From positions 682,001 to 746,000 of the forward strand of contig NZ_JAJEWM010000001.1 of assembly GCF_020687685.1 (NCBI RefSeq): a stretch of DNA of 64,000 bases, read 5' to 3'. Below are positions 1 through 10,229 of this stretch, one piece after another; the stretch's first letter is position 1, and every line of letters begins with the position of its first letter. The notes under the pieces are model-generated. The model was given only the letters and a program-made list of their open reading frames with translations, was not told the origin of the DNA and did not search any database. The position numbers were made by a program, and so were the translations under genes. Source of the stretch: Tessaracoccus sp. OS52 (GTDB lineage Bacteria > Actinomycetota > Actinomycetes > Propionibacteriales > Propionibacteriaceae).

Positions 1-2
1 GC

Positions 3-1382
<1,380 letters not shown>

Positions 1383-1403
1383 TTCCGGTTGTGACTGAGT
1401 TCC

Positions 1404-1640
1404 GTTGATCGAGTAGCGGAGCGAGCCGGCCGCCGGTCCCGTTGATCGAGTAGCGCCGCGCGAGCGGAGCGAGCCGGCCGCCGGTCCCGTTGATCGAGTA
1501 GCGCCGCGCGAGCGGAGCGAGCCGGCCGCCGGTCCCGTTGATCGAGTAGCGCCGCGGGAGCGGAGCGAGCCGGCCGCCGGTCCCGTTGATCGAGTAGCGC
1601 CGCGGGAGCGGAGCGAGCCGGCCGCGTGTCGAGATCAGAC
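1404..1640 (+). repeat. Cluster of five direct 37-53 bp GC-rich palindromic-type repeats
   Basis: Head-to-tail copies begin at 1404, 1441, 1489, 1537 and 1585. Each starts GTTGATCGAGTAGCG and contains the core GAGCGGAGCGAGCCGGCCG. Three copies are 48 bp. The first lacks 11 bp in its middle. The last is full length and ends with GTGTCGAGATCAG, the imperfect inverse of the start. The cluster fills the space between ettA and the GIY-YIG gene. The same element occurs in the opposite orientation at 2039-2364. No coding potential is evident. Confidence 0.9.
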
Positions 1641-1657
1641 CCGAGCCCGGAGCCGTC

Positions 1658-1666
1658 TTATCCACA
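1658..1666 (+). promoter_or_regulatory. DnaA-box-like nonamer
   Basis: The sequence TTATCCACA is an exact match to the classical DnaA box. It lies between the repeat cluster and the start of the GIY-YIG gene. A single box is not an origin. It may be part of the conserved leader of this gene/repeat unit, or chance. Confidence 0.35.
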
Positions 1667-1718
1667 GATTCGTTTCGGGGCAGGCTATCCGGACCGCTGA
1701 GTCGGAATCATTGGTGAC

Positions 1719-2009
1719 ATGCCCTGGGTGTACATCCTTCAATGCCGCGACGACTCGTACTACGTCGGCAGTACCCGCAATCTCGAGGCTCGCGTCGAAC
1801 AGCACATGAACGGGCTCGGAGCCAAGTACACCTCCCGGAGGTTGCCTGTGAAGCTGGTCTGGGCGACGGAGACGGACAACGTCGGAGAGGCCTTCGAGTT
1901 GGAAAAGAAGATCCAGAAGTGGTCGCGGGCGAAGAGGCTGGCGCTGATCGAGGGGCGGTACGGCGATCTTCCTGGATTATCACGGTCGAAGTATCGACGG
2001 GATGAGTAG
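1719..2009 (+). CDS. GIY-YIG nuclease-superfamily protein
   Basis: Small single-domain GIY-YIG protein of 96 aa (YhbQ/UPF0213-like size). The GIY and YIG elements are seen as VYI at residues 4-6 and YVG at residues 15-17, followed by the conserved arginine and Glu/His-containing helix (STRNLEARVEQH). Domains of this fold cut DNA. In stand-alone small proteins the substrate is mostly unknown. The ATG at 1719 gives the family's typical short N-terminus. The gene stands alone between two inverted clusters of the same palindromic repeat (1404-1640 and 2039-2364). That arrangement recalls REP elements and their associated transposases, so the protein may act on those repeats. The link is inferred from position only. 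Confidence 0.85.
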   Translation: MPWVYILQCRDDSYYVGSTRNLEARVEQHMNGLGAKYTSRRLPVKLVWATETDNVGEAFELEKKIQKWSRAKRLALIEGRYGDLPGLSRSKYRRDE

Positions 2010-2038
2010 GGGGCGGGTCTCTGATGTGGGGTGCGGGT

Positions 2039-2364
2039 GTTGATCTCGACACGCGGCCGGCTCGCTGCGCTCGCGCGGCGCTACTCGATCAGCGGTGTGG
2101 GGCGCTACTCGGTCAGCGGGGTGGGGCGCGGGTGTTGATCTCGACACGCGGCCGGCTCGCTGCGCTCGCGCGGCGCTACTCGATCAGCGGGGTGGGGCGC
2201 TACTCGATCAGCGGGGTGGGGCGCTACTCGGTCAGCGGGGTGGGGCGCGGGTGTTGATCTCGACACGCGGCCGGCTCGCTGCGCTCGCGCGGCGCTGCTC
2301 GATCAGCGGGGTGGGGCGCTGCTCGATCAGCGGGGTGGGGCGCTGCTCGATCAGCGGGTGGGTG
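2039..2364 (-). repeat. Inverted cluster of the same palindromic repeat with satellite sub-repeats
   Basis: Three full elements start at 2039, 2134 and 2253 with GTTGATCTCGACACGCGGCC. They are the reverse complement of the elements at 1404-1640. Each is followed by one or two short satellites of the form GGCGCTACTCGATCAGCGGGG. The cluster fills the gap between the GIY-YIG stop and the 3' end of the convergent dehydrogenase gene. The satellites vary by single bases (ctactcgatc, ctactcggtc, ctgctcgatc), which suggests repeated slippage or duplication. Confidence 0.9.
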
Positions 2365-2372
2365 GGCAAAGG

Positions 2373-5195
2373 TCAGTGGGTTGCGAGCAGTTCGGCGAGG
2401 CTCATGGAATCCCGGCCCGCGAGCGTGCGCAGCTGGGTCTGGCAGCTGAAGCCGTCAGCCAGGACGATCGCGTCGTCGCCAGCCTCCTCGACCGCTGGCA
2501 GCAGGTCGTGTTCGAACACCTTGACGCTCACCTCGTGGTGGCCGATCTCGACGCCGAAGTTGCCCGCGAGCCCGCAGCAGCCGCCCACGCGGCGCACGTC
2601 AGCCCCGGTGGCCCGCAGCAGGGCCGCGTCAGCCTCCCAACCGATCACCGACGCGTGGTGGCAGTGGGGTTGCGCGACGATGGTGTGACCGCTCAGGTCC
2701 GGCGCCTTGAAGTCGGGATCCTTCGCCAGGAACTCAGCCAGGGTCAGCACGTTGCCGTGGAGTGCTCGCACGTCGGCGTTGTCCGGCAGGAGTTCGACGG
2801 CGTCCCCGCGCCAGACCGCGGTGCAGGACGGCTCCACCCCGACGATCGGCGTCCCGGCAGCGACGTAGGGCGCGAGCTCCGATGCGGCCCGCTCGATCTC
2901 ACGGCGGGCGCCGTCGAGCTGCCCGGTGGAGATCCAAGTCAACCCACAGCAGGCGGTCTTGTTCAGCACCCGCGGCTCGTAGCCCAGCCGCACCAGCACC
3001 TGGACTACGGCGGCGAAGTTGTTCGACTCGAAGCAGTCGGAGAATGAGTCCACCCAGACCAGCACCTCGCCCTTGCGGCCCGGCGTCGGTGAAGGCCCGG
3101 AAGCTGACTCCAGCGCAGGACGCTGCGCCGCAACGAGGGCCTTCAACTGCCCCTTCGCGGTCCGGTTCGCGAACCGGGGGATCTCGCGACGGTGGTCCAC
3201 CCCGGCTCCCCAGCGCAGCACCCGGCCGAGTCCCGGCGTGCGCCCCACCAAGTTGATCAGCGATCCGCTCCCGCGCAGCGCCGTGATCAGCCGACCCCAG
3301 CGCGGCAGCCAGCCGAGGGCGTAGTGGTTGCGGGGCCGGAGCCTGCCCTTGTAGGTCTCGTGGATCACGCGCGACTTGTACGCGGCCATGTCGATGCCGG
3401 TGGGGCAGTCGCGGGCACATCCCTTGCACGACAGGCACAGGTCCAGCGCCTCGTGGACCTCCGGGCTGCGCCAGCCACCCGAGACGAGGTCCCCGTTGAC
3501 CATCTCCTGCAGGATGCGGGAGCGTCCGCGGGTGGAGTCCTTCTCATCGCGCGTTGCCTGGTAGCTGGGGCACATCACTCCACCGGCGCCGGTGTTGTCG
3601 GCGATGCACTTGCCGACGCCGCTGCACTGGTGGACGGCCGCGACGAACTCCGGGTCGGAGATGTTCAGTGGCGAGCGGGTGACCGCCACCATCCGAAGAT
3701 CGGCGTCCAGCGGGGACGGGTCCACCAGCACACCCGGGTTGAGGAGGTTGTCGGGATCGAAGATGTGCTTGACCGCGCCGAACAGTTCGATGGCTTCCGG
3801 AGAGTACATCTTCGGCAGCAGCTCGGATCTGGCGCGGCCGTCGCCGTGCTCGCCCGACATCGAGCCGCCGTGGGCGCCCACCAGCTCTGCGGCGGCGACG
3901 ATGAACGCGCGGAACCGCGCGGCGCCGTCGGGCTCATCGAAGGGGAAGTCGATCCGGGCGTGGACGCAGCCGTCGCCGAAGTGGCCGTAGGGGAGAGCGT
4001 GCAGCCCGTGCTCGTCGAGCAGGGCGTCGAAGTCTCGCAGGTAGTCCCCGAGCCGTTCCGGGGGCACGGCCGCGTCCTCCCAGCCGGCGAAGGCCGGCTT
4101 GGCCAGACTCACCCCGGCTAGGCCGGCGCCGTCGGCACGCAACTGCCACAGGGCGGCGGCCGACGCGGCGTCCTCGACGAGCCAGCCCCTGCCGGTGGCG
4201 GCCTCGAGCAGTGCCTCGGCCCGCCCACGGACCTCACGGCGGTCATCGCCCACCAGTTCGATGAACATCCAGCCGTCCCCGACCGGTAGGTCGGGAACGG
4301 CTCCGGGCCCACGCTTGCGGCTGACGACGTCCAGGATCCTACGGTCGAGGCCCTCGCACGCCACCGGCTTGAAGGCCAGCAGGTTGGAGATGTCGTCACC
4401 GGCGTCGGCCATCGTGGGGTAACCGAGCGCGACGACGACCCGCTCGGGTGCGTCGGTGACCAGTTGGACCGTGGCGCGCGTGATGATGCCAAGCGTGCCC
4501 TCGGTCCCGGCGAAGAACTTGGGCAGGTCGAACCGGTTCTCCGGGAGCAGGTGTTCCATTGAATAGCCGGACACCTGACGGGAGAACTGCCCGAACTGCG
4601 TCCTGATGGTCCCCAGGTTGGCGGCGACGAGCTCGCGCAGCCCCGCCACGTCGTCGCGCCCCAGCACGAGCAGCTCCCCGGTGCCGGTGACCACCTCGAG
4701 TTCCACGACGTTGTCCGACATGCGGCCGTAGCCGAGCGCCCGGGGGCCGCAGGCGTTGTTGCCGATCATGCCCCCGACGGTGCACCGCGACGACGTCGAC
4801 GGGTCCGGCCCCAGTCTCAGCCCGTGCGGCCTGGCCTCACGTTGCAGCGCGTCCTGAACAACGCCGGGGTCGATCACGGCGGTGCGGGTTTCGGGGTCAA
4901 TGGAGTGGATGCGGTTCAGGTGCTTGGCGACGTCGATAACCAGCCCCGGACCGACGGCGTTGCCGGCGCAGGACGTGCCCGCCCCGCGGGGCGTGATGGG
5001 GATGCCGGCCGTAAGGGCGGCGCGGACCAGCTGGATGAGTTCCTCGGTGGTACGAGGTGCTGCCACCGCCAGGGGCGGCACACGGTAGAGGGAGGCGTCG
5101 GAGGAGTAGAGGCCCCGGGTCAGCGTCGAGTCGTCGATGATCGACGCGGCCCCACCGAGAGCGGAACGCAGACGGGTGAGGGCATCAACGAGCAT
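2373..5195 (-). CDS. FAD-linked oxidase / Fe-S dehydrogenase (D-lactate or D-2-hydroxyacid dehydrogenase type)
   Basis: A 940 aa fusion of a GlcD-like FAD-binding oxidase and a GlpC-like iron-sulfur unit, the architecture of YdiJ-type D-2-hydroxyacid dehydrogenases. The N-terminal part has the PCMH FAD segment (PRGAGTSCAGNA at about 72-83, then SRCTVGGMIGNNACG). The FAD-oxidase C domain follows, with the His-containing GHFGDGCVHARIDFPF and GEHGDG. Next come a ferredoxin-like region with CLSCKGCARDCP and a C-terminal CCG pair (ACCGLTW, GGCCGLAGNFG) of the kind that binds Fe-S or a quinone-reducing centre. Electrons would go from a 2-hydroxyacid to the respiratory chain. It is preceded by a MarR-type gene with a 5 bp gap, so the two are probably cotranscribed. 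The exact substrate cannot be read from sequence. Confidence 0.88.
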   Translation of the reverse strand: MLVDALTRLRSALGGAASIIDDSTLTRGLYSSDASLYRVPPLAVAAPRTTEELIQLVRAALTAGIPITPRGAGTSCAGNAVGPGLVIDVAKHLNRIHSIDPETRTAVIDPGVVQDALQREARPHGLRLGPDPSTSSRCTVGGMIGNNACGPRALGYGRMSDNVVELEVVTGTGELLVLGRDDVAGLRELVAANLGTIRTQFGQFSRQVSGYSMEHLLPENRFDLPKFFAGTEGTLGIITRATVQLVTDAPERVVVALGYPTMADAGDDISNLLAFKPVACEGLDRRILDVVSRKRGPGAVPDLPVGDGWMFIELVGDDRREVRGRAEALLEAATGRGWLVEDAASAAALWQLRADGAGLAGVSLAKPAFAGWEDAAVPPERLGDYLRDFDALLDEHGLHALPYGHFGDGCVHARIDFPFDEPDGAARFRAFIVAAAELVGAHGGSMSGEHGDGRARSELLPKMYSPEAIELFGAVKHIFDPDNLLNPGVLVDPSPLDADLRMVAVTRSPLNISDPEFVAAVHQCSGVGKCIADNTGAGGVMCPSYQATRDEKDSTRGRSRILQEMVNGDLVSGGWRSPEVHEALDLCLSCKGCARDCPTGIDMAAYKSRVIHETYKGRLRPRNHYALGWLPRWGRLITALRGSGSLINLVGRTPGLGRVLRWGAGVDHRREIPRFANRTAKGQLKALVAAQRPALESASGPSPTPGRKGEVLVWVDSFSDCFESNNFAAVVQVLVRLGYEPRVLNKTACCGLTWISTGQLDGARREIERAASELAPYVAAGTPIVGVEPSCTAVWRGDAVELLPDNADVRALHGNVLTLAEFLAKDPDFKAPDLSGHTIVAQPHCHHASVIGWEADAALLRATGADVRRVGGCCGLAGNFGVEIGHHEVSVKVFEHDLLPAVEEAGDDAIVLADGFSCQTQLRTLAGRDSMSLAELLATH

Positions 5196-5200
5196 GCGCC

Positions 5201-5650
5201 CTAGTCTGCCACCGACAGCACAGCTTCCATCGCACGGCCCACGGCCTGCAGGTCATCGGGCTCCACCGGATCGATCAGGATCTTGCGGACGGCGGTCACA
5301 TGCCTGGGGGCGCTCTCCTCCAGCAGGGAGAAGCCCTTGCCAGTGAGCTCGGCCCAGACACCCCGACCGTCCGAGGCGCAGGTGACGCGGCTGACGTGCC
5401 CGTCGCGCTCGAGGCGGGTGACGGTGTGGGTGAGGCGCGAGCGGGACTGGTGCACCGCGTCGGCAAGGTCGCTCATCCGCATCCGGCGGCCGTCTGCTTC
5501 CGAGAGTGCGACGAGGATCTCGTACTCTGCGAGGTTCAGGCCGAAGCGGCGCAGGTCGGCGTCCAGGAACTGGCTCACGCGCGCGGTTGCGCGCAGGTAC
5601 TTGCGCCAAACCTGCTGTTGCTCGTGGGAGAGCCATTGAGTCTTTTCCAT
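5201..5650 (-). CDS. MarR-family transcriptional regulator
   Basis: Winged-helix MarR-type regulator of about 149 aa. The DNA-binding region LADAVHQSRSRLTHTVTRLERDGHVSR is the usual recognition helix plus wing. It is followed by the dimerisation helix near the C-terminus. I chose the ATG at 5650 (MEKTQWLSHEQQ). A TTG at 5668 in the same frame would add six residues, and neither start has a clear ribosome-binding site. It lies 5 bp upstream of the FAD/Fe-S dehydrogenase gene and divergently from the acyl-CoA synthetase gene, so it could control either or both. Its ligand is unknown. The spacer to the divergent gene is about 100 bp and relatively AT-rich, as expected for a shared promoter region. 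Confidence 0.85.
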   Translation of the reverse strand: MEKTQWLSHEQQQVWRKYLRATARVSQFLDADLRRFGLNLAEYEILVALSEADGRRMRMSDLADAVHQSRSRLTHTVTRLERDGHVSRVTCASDGRGVWAELTGKGFSLLEESAPRHVTAVRKILIDPVEPDDLQAVGRAMEAVLSVAD

Positions 5651-5749
5651 CAGCCCATCATATCCCAAAGTGGTTTAGGATTCAATCGTCTTCATCCCGG
5701 AGGAAAACGTTCAGCACGGCTAGTATGTGCCCGAACGAGAGGGATACAC

Positions 5750-7582
5750 ATGAGCCTGCAGAATGAACTGCTCGGATTCGCCAGCTCCGTAGGGGAGATG
5801 TTCCGCAACCGCGTGGCAGAGACGCCGCAGGTGGTCGCCTTCATGGAGCCCGACAAGGCGCCAAGTGGTCCCAACACCTGGACCAACCACACCTGGGCGC
5901 AGACCAAGGACGAGGTGGACCTGCTTGCTGCCGGGCTGCTGTCGCGTGGACTCACCTACGAGCAGCGCGTCGCGATCATCTCCGGCACCCGCATCGAGTG
6001 GATCTTCCTGGACCTCGCCATCGCGTGCGCGGCGGGCGCCACCACCACCGTCTACCCGAACACGGCCGCCGGGGACGTCGACTACATCCTCAAAGACTCC
6101 GGCAGCGTGATCGTGGTGGCCGAGGACGCCGAGCAGGCCGCCAAGGTGGACGCCGACCCGGAGGTTGCGTCCCAGGTGCACACCATCGTCGTGCTGGACA
6201 CCGACGGCGTGGAACTGTCAGACCGGGTCATCAGCTACGACCAGCTCAGGGACGCCGGACGCAAGCTCCTGGCAGACAACGCCCGCGTCGTCGACGATGC
6301 CGTCGCCAGCACCAACCACGACACCCTGGCCACTCTCATCTACACCTCGGGAACCACCGGCCGCCCCAAGGGAGTACGGCTGAACCACGTCTCGTGGGTC
6401 TACGAGGGTGCGGCCACCAAGCACTGGAACGTCCTGTCCACCGAGGACCTGCAATACCTGTGGCTGCCGCTCAGCCACGTCTTCGGCAAGGCACTCATCG
6501 CCGTCCAACTGGCCTACGGCTTCACCTCCGCGGTCGATGGCCGGCTGGACCGGATCGTCGCCGGACTCGGTGAGGTCAAGCCCACCTTCATGTGTGGCGC
6601 CCCGCGCATCTTCGAGAAGGTCCGGGCCGCCGTCCTCACGGGGAACAAGGGGATCAAGGGCCGGATCGCACGTTGGGCGTTCGCCACGGGTCGCAAGTCC
6701 CACCCCTACCGGTTGGCCGGCAAGGAGCTTCCCGGTGCGCTGGGAGTGCAGTACAAGATCGCCGACAAGCTCGTGTTCAGCAAGCTGAAGGAGAAGCTGG
6801 GCGGGCGTCTGCGCTTCATGATCTCCGGCTCGGCCAAGCTCTCCTCCCAGGTGCAGGAATGGTTCTACTCCGCGGGCATCTTGATCGTCGAGGGCTACGG
6901 CGCCACCGAGACCAGCGCGATCGCCTGCCTCAACCTCCCCGACGAGCCGTTGTTCGGCAGCGTCGGCAAGGTGGTTCCCGGCTGCGAGCTGAAGATCGCC
7001 GAGGACGGTGAGGTCCTGGTCCGCGGACCCATCATCACGCCTGGCTACCACAACCTCCCCGAGAAGACCGCCGCTGTGATCGACGCCGAGGGCTGGTACA
7101 ACACCGGTGACATCGGCCAGTTGGACGACGACGGCAACCTCAGGATCACCGACCGGAAGAAGGACCTGTTCAAGACCTCCGGTGGCAAGTACGTCGCACC
7201 GCAGAAGGTGGAGGGGGCGATCACCGCGAACATCCCCTACGTGTCGCAGGCAGTGGCCGTCGGTGAGGGGCGCAAGTACGTCGCAGCGCTCCTCGTGATG
7301 GACCCGGCCCTGCTGAAGACGTGGGCCGAGAAGCGCCAGCTCGGCCATCTCAGCTACGAGGAACTCACCCAACTGCCCGACATCCGTGACTCGATCGAGC
7401 GCCAGATGGAGAAGGTCAACGCCAGGCTGGAGCGCTGGGAGACCGTCAAGAGGTTCGCCATCCTCGACCACGAACTGACCGTCGACAACGACTCGGTCAC
7501 GGCCAACCAGAAGATCCGGCGCAACCTCGTGATCGAGAACAACGCCGAAGTGGTGGAGTCGCTGTTCCCCGCGGAGGACTGA
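5750..7582 (+). CDS. Long-chain fatty-acid--CoA ligase (AMP-binding protein, FadD15-like)
   Basis: A 610 aa adenylate-forming enzyme that activates fatty acids with ATP and CoA. Motifs in order: the P-loop YTSGTTGRPKG, the adenine-binding GYGATETS, and the hinge region YNTGDIGQLDDDGNLRITDR followed by KKDLFKTSGGKYVAPQKVE. This order and length match long-chain acyl-CoA synthetases of the FAA1/FadD15 branch. The ATG at 5750 is preferred because a GAGAGGG Shine-Dalgarno ends 6 nt upstream and homology starts there. The open frame further upstream is antisense to the MarR gene. Only 5 bp separate it from a thioesterase-like gene, which suggests a coupled acyl-CoA synthesis/hydrolysis pair. Confidence 0.93.
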   Translation: MSLQNELLGFASSVGEMFRNRVAETPQVVAFMEPDKAPSGPNTWTNHTWAQTKDEVDLLAAGLLSRGLTYEQRVAIISGTRIEWIFLDLAIACAAGATTTVYPNTAAGDVDYILKDSGSVIVVAEDAEQAAKVDADPEVASQVHTIVVLDTDGVELSDRVISYDQLRDAGRKLLADNARVVDDAVASTNHDTLATLIYTSGTTGRPKGVRLNHVSWVYEGAATKHWNVLSTEDLQYLWLPLSHVFGKALIAVQLAYGFTSAVDGRLDRIVAGLGEVKPTFMCGAPRIFEKVRAAVLTGNKGIKGRIARWAFATGRKSHPYRLAGKELPGALGVQYKIADKLVFSKLKEKLGGRLRFMISGSAKLSSQVQEWFYSAGILIVEGYGATETSAIACLNLPDEPLFGSVGKVVPGCELKIAEDGEVLVRGPIITPGYHNLPEKTAAVIDAEGWYNTGDIGQLDDDGNLRITDRKKDLFKTSGGKYVAPQKVEGAITANIPYVSQAVAVGEGRKYVAALLVMDPALLKTWAEKRQLGHLSYEELTQLPDIRDSIERQMEKVNARLERWETVKRFAILDHELTVDNDSVTANQKIRRNLVIENNAEVVESLFPAED

Positions 7583-7587
7583 GGCAC

Positions 7588-8439
7588 TTGTTCGAATTCC
7601 GTTGCCCGCTGCGCTGGTCCGACCTCGATGCGCAGGGGCACGTGAACAACGCCGTCGTCGTCGACTACCTGCAGGAAGCGCGCGTCGCCTTCTTCATGGC
7701 CGGCCCGGCATCGGACCTGTTGGAGTCCGGGGTGGTGGTGGTCGGTCACCAGGTGGAGTACAAGGCGCCCGTCGATTACTCCGACGTCGGCCTGGACATC
7801 AGGCTCGTGGTTGCCGCCGTTGGGGGTGCACGATTCGAGATCGCCTACGAGATGGTCCAGGGCGAGCGCCTGGCCGCGCGGGCACGCACAGTCCTTTGTC
7901 CCTTCGATTTCGAAACCGACCGCCCCGCCCGGCTGCCGACGGCAGCACGCGACTACCTGAAGGCGCGCCTTGGGGACGTCGAACCGCTGCGCGGGTTGCG
8001 AACCCCGCACCTCGATGGTCGGGGAACGATCACCGATCTCCACGTCCGCTGGTCCGACCTCGACTCGTTCGGCCACGTCAACAACTCCAAGACCTACGAC
8101 TACCTGCAGCAGGCCCGGGTGACCGCCACATCGGGCTGGGATCCGACGATGGCCCGCGTCGGCACGCAGGGCGCCGAGTACCTGTGGCTGGTGGCGCGCC
8201 AGGACGTCGACTACGTGGCCCAGCTGTCCCACCGGATGGCGCCGTACGCGGTGCGGACCGCTCCCGCGCGGCTGGGCTCCAGTTCGATCACACTGGCCTC
8301 GGAGATCTTCGATCCCGACTCCGGTGAGGTGTTCGCCCGCGGCCGCACGATTCTGGTCTGCGCGGACCCCCAACTGCGCCCGACGGCGCTGCCCGGCGCC
8401 ACGCGCGAGCGCCTGGAGCAGCACCTGGTCGGCGACTGA
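7588..8439 (+). CDS. Acyl-CoA thioesterase, tandem hotdog domains (4-hydroxybenzoyl-CoA thioesterase type)
   Basis: A 283 aa protein with two hotdog domains. Both carry the same signature: LRWSDLDAQGHVNNAVVVDYLQEAR at the N-terminus and VRWSDLDSFGHVNNSKTYDYLQQAR at about 152-176. The Asp and His of D-x-x-G-H-V-N-N are the family's catalytic region. Two fused hotdogs give one pseudo-dimer. The start is a TTG at 7588 with GGAGG about 10 nt upstream, inside the end of the acyl-CoA synthetase gene. No earlier start fits. It probably hydrolyses the acyl-CoA made by the neighbouring synthetase or a related ester. It is convergent with araB, with a 6 bp gap. Confidence 0.85.
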   Translation: MFEFRCPLRWSDLDAQGHVNNAVVVDYLQEARVAFFMAGPASDLLESGVVVVGHQVEYKAPVDYSDVGLDIRLVVAAVGGARFEIAYEMVQGERLAARARTVLCPFDFETDRPARLPTAARDYLKARLGDVEPLRGLRTPHLDGRGTITDLHVRWSDLDSFGHVNNSKTYDYLQQARVTATSGWDPTMARVGTQGAEYLWLVARQDVDYVAQLSHRMAPYAVRTAPARLGSSSITLASEIFDPDSGEVFARGRTILVCADPQLRPTALPGATRERLEQHLVGD

Positions 8440-8445
8440 GGCAGC

Positions 8446-10047
8446 TCAGGCGGTCAGCGCGTCGATGGCAGCTCGTTCGATTGCCAGGCCAGCGCGGTAG
8501 CGCTCCATGAACTCCTCGAAGCCCGTGACGTCGGCCCGGTCCGGTTCCACCGTCTCGACGGCGGCGTCGGCGAACACCGACGTGGCCAGCCAGTCGGCAA
8601 GTGAGGACTCGCCGCTGCGCAGGAACGACGCCAGCAGGGCCATGCCCCAGGCGCCGCCCTCGCCCGCGACGTCGCCCACCGACACCGGGGTGTTCATCGC
8701 GGCGGCCAGGAACCGCTGCGCCACGCCCTTGGTCTTGAACAGGCCGCCGTGGGCGAACATAGAGTCCACGCGCACGCCTTCGTCCTTGATCAGGATGTCC
8801 ATGCCGACGCGCAGCGCGCCAAGTGCCGCGAACAGGTGGGTGCGCATGAAGTTCGCCAGCGTGAACTTGCTGTTCGGGGTCCGCACGAACAACGGCCGGC
8901 CAGCCTCCATGCCGACGACGTGCTCACCTGCCAGGTAGTTGTAGGCGAGCATGCCGCCCCCGTCGGCGTCGCCTTCGAGCGCTGAACTGTAGAGGGTCTG
9001 GAACAGCGTGTTGGTGTCGACCTCGGACCCCAGCGCCTTGGCGACCTCGCCGAACAACCCGACCCATGCCTGCAGGTCAAGCGCCCCGTTGTTGCAGTGC
9101 GCCATCGCGACGAGGTCCCCGGCAGGGGTGGTCACCAGGTCGATCTCCTCGTGGAGGGCCCCCAGCGGACCCTCCAGCACCACCATGGCGAAGATGCTGG
9201 TGCCGGCCGAGACGTTGGCGGTGCGTTGCGCGACGGCGTTGGTGGCCACCATCCCGGTGCCGGCGTCACCCTCGGGTGGGGCGAGCGGAATGCCCGCGCG
9301 GAGCTTGCCGGACGGGTCCAGCAACCGCGCACCATCCTCGGTCAGCGTGCCTGCGTCCTGCCCTGCCGAGAGCACCCGCGGGAGGATGCCGGAGAGCTGC
9401 CACCCGAAGCCGCGGTTCGAGACGAGGTCCTCGTAACTGGCCAGCATCGGCCGGTGGTAGTCGGCGGTTGCGCCGTCGATCGGGAACATGCCGGACGCAT
9501 CGCCGACGCCCAGCGCGCGCTCCCCGGTCAGGCGCCAGTGCACGTAGCCGGACAGCGTCGTGAGGTAGTCGATCCGCCCGACGTGCTCCTCACCACCCAG
9601 GATGGCCTGGTGTAGGTGCGCGACGCTCCAGCGCTGGGGGATGTTGTGCTGGAAGAGTTCGGTCAGCTCGCGAGCGGCTTCGGAGGTCATCGTGTTCTGC
9701 CAGGTGCGGAAGGGCACGAGGAGTTCGCCGTCGGTGTCGAAGGCGAGGTAGCCGTGCATCATGGCGGAGATTCCCAGCGAGCCCACCTGCTCCAGCGCGA
9801 CGGAGTAGGTCTTCTCTACGTCGGCCGCGAGGTCCGCGTAGGCGGCCTGGACCCCTGCCCAGACGGCGTCAAGGTCGTAGGTCCACACCCCGTCGGCCAG
9901 CGTCGACTTCCAGTCGAAGCCCCCCGTGGCCAGTGGCTGGTGGTCTGGCCCGATGAGGACCGCCTTGATGCGGGTCGAGCCGAACTCGATGCCCATCGAG
10001 GTGTCTCCACCTGCGATGGCCTCGCGGGCTGTCGTGACGTCCTGCAT
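8446..10047 (-). CDS. araB: Ribulokinase, FGGY family
   Basis: A 533 aa FGGY carbohydrate kinase that phosphorylates L-ribulose to L-ribulose 5-phosphate. The N-terminal phosphate-1 region is [16 protein letters not shown]. The sugar-binding segment [11 protein letters not shown] and a C-terminal actin-fold lobe with GGLFKTKG and GGAWGMA follow. Assignment as ribulokinase rather than xylulokinase comes mainly from context: it is divergent from araD-araA. The ATG at 10047 is chosen because GGAGAGG lies 5-6 nt upstream. A further in-frame start at 10077 has no such site. The 182 bp gap to araD holds two palindromes that may bind an arabinose regulator. It is convergent with the thioesterase gene. 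Confidence 0.88.
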   Translation of the reverse strand: MQDVTTAREAIAGGDTSMGIEFGSTRIKAVLIGPDHQPLATGGFDWKSTLADGVWTYDLDAVWAGVQAAYADLAADVEKTYSVALEQVGSLGISAMMHGYLAFDTDGELLVPFRTWQNTMTSEAARELTELFQHNIPQRWSVAHLHQAILGGEEHVGRIDYLTTLSGYVHWRLTGERALGVGDASGMFPIDGATADYHRPMLASYEDLVSNRGFGWQLSGILPRVLSAGQDAGTLTEDGARLLDPSGKLRAGIPLAPPEGDAGTGMVATNAVAQRTANVSAGTSIFAMVVLEGPLGALHEEIDLVTTPAGDLVAMAHCNNGALDLQAWVGLFGEVAKALGSEVDTNTLFQTLYSSALEGDADGGGMLAYNYLAGEHVVGMEAGRPLFVRTPNSKFTLANFMRTHLFAALGALRVGMDILIKDEGVRVDSMFAHGGLFKTKGVAQRFLAAAMNTPVSVGDVAGEGGAWGMALLASFLRSGESSLADWLATSVFADAAVETVEPDRADVTGFEEFMERYRAGLAIERAAIDALTA

Positions 10048-10153
10048 TTCAACCTCTCCTTCGAGATCCGCGCACACCGTCGCCGGTGCCGTGGGTTCAA
10101 TCTAGCTGTCGCGGGCCGCTCCGACCGCGCGGGCCCGAGCATTCGCAGACATT

Positions 10154-10165
10154 GTGTCCGGACAC
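10154..10165. promoter_or_regulatory. Perfect 12 bp palindrome in the araB/araD divergent promoter region
   Basis: GTGTCCGGACAC is fully self-complementary. It lies midway between araB and araD. It may be a second operator, for example for a different LacI/GntR regulator, but no protein can be named from the sequence. Confidence 0.4.
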
Positions 10166-10200
10166 GCCCCACAACGGTTGCGGATCCTCCCGCAATGGTA

Positions 10201-10216
10201 ATGTGAGCGTTCACAT
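10201..10216. promoter_or_regulatory. LacI-type operator candidate upstream of araD
   Basis: ATGTGAGCGTTCACAT is a 16 bp palindrome with mismatches only at the centre flanks (ATGTGA-CG-TCACAT). It ends 14 bp before the araD start codon, so a bound repressor would block araDA. The pattern ATGT-AGCG-T-ACAT resembles, from memory, the operator reported for the LacI-type AraR of Corynebacterium. The LacI-type gene at 12540 is the natural candidate to bind it. Confidence 0.65.
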
Positions 10217-10229
10217 CATAGGAGGCGAA

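Noticed and set aside
1658-1666. Replication origin
   Set aside because: Only one DnaA box, and no AT-rich unwinding element, dnaA or dnaN gene is near.
1404-2364. CRISPR array
   Set aside because: Repeats are directly adjacent or separated by near-identical satellites; no unique spacers and no cas genes.
5300-5749. Open frame extending the acyl-CoA synthetase N-terminus by 150 codons
   Set aside because: It is antisense to the MarR gene. The ATG at 5750 has a good ribosome-binding site and begins family similarity.
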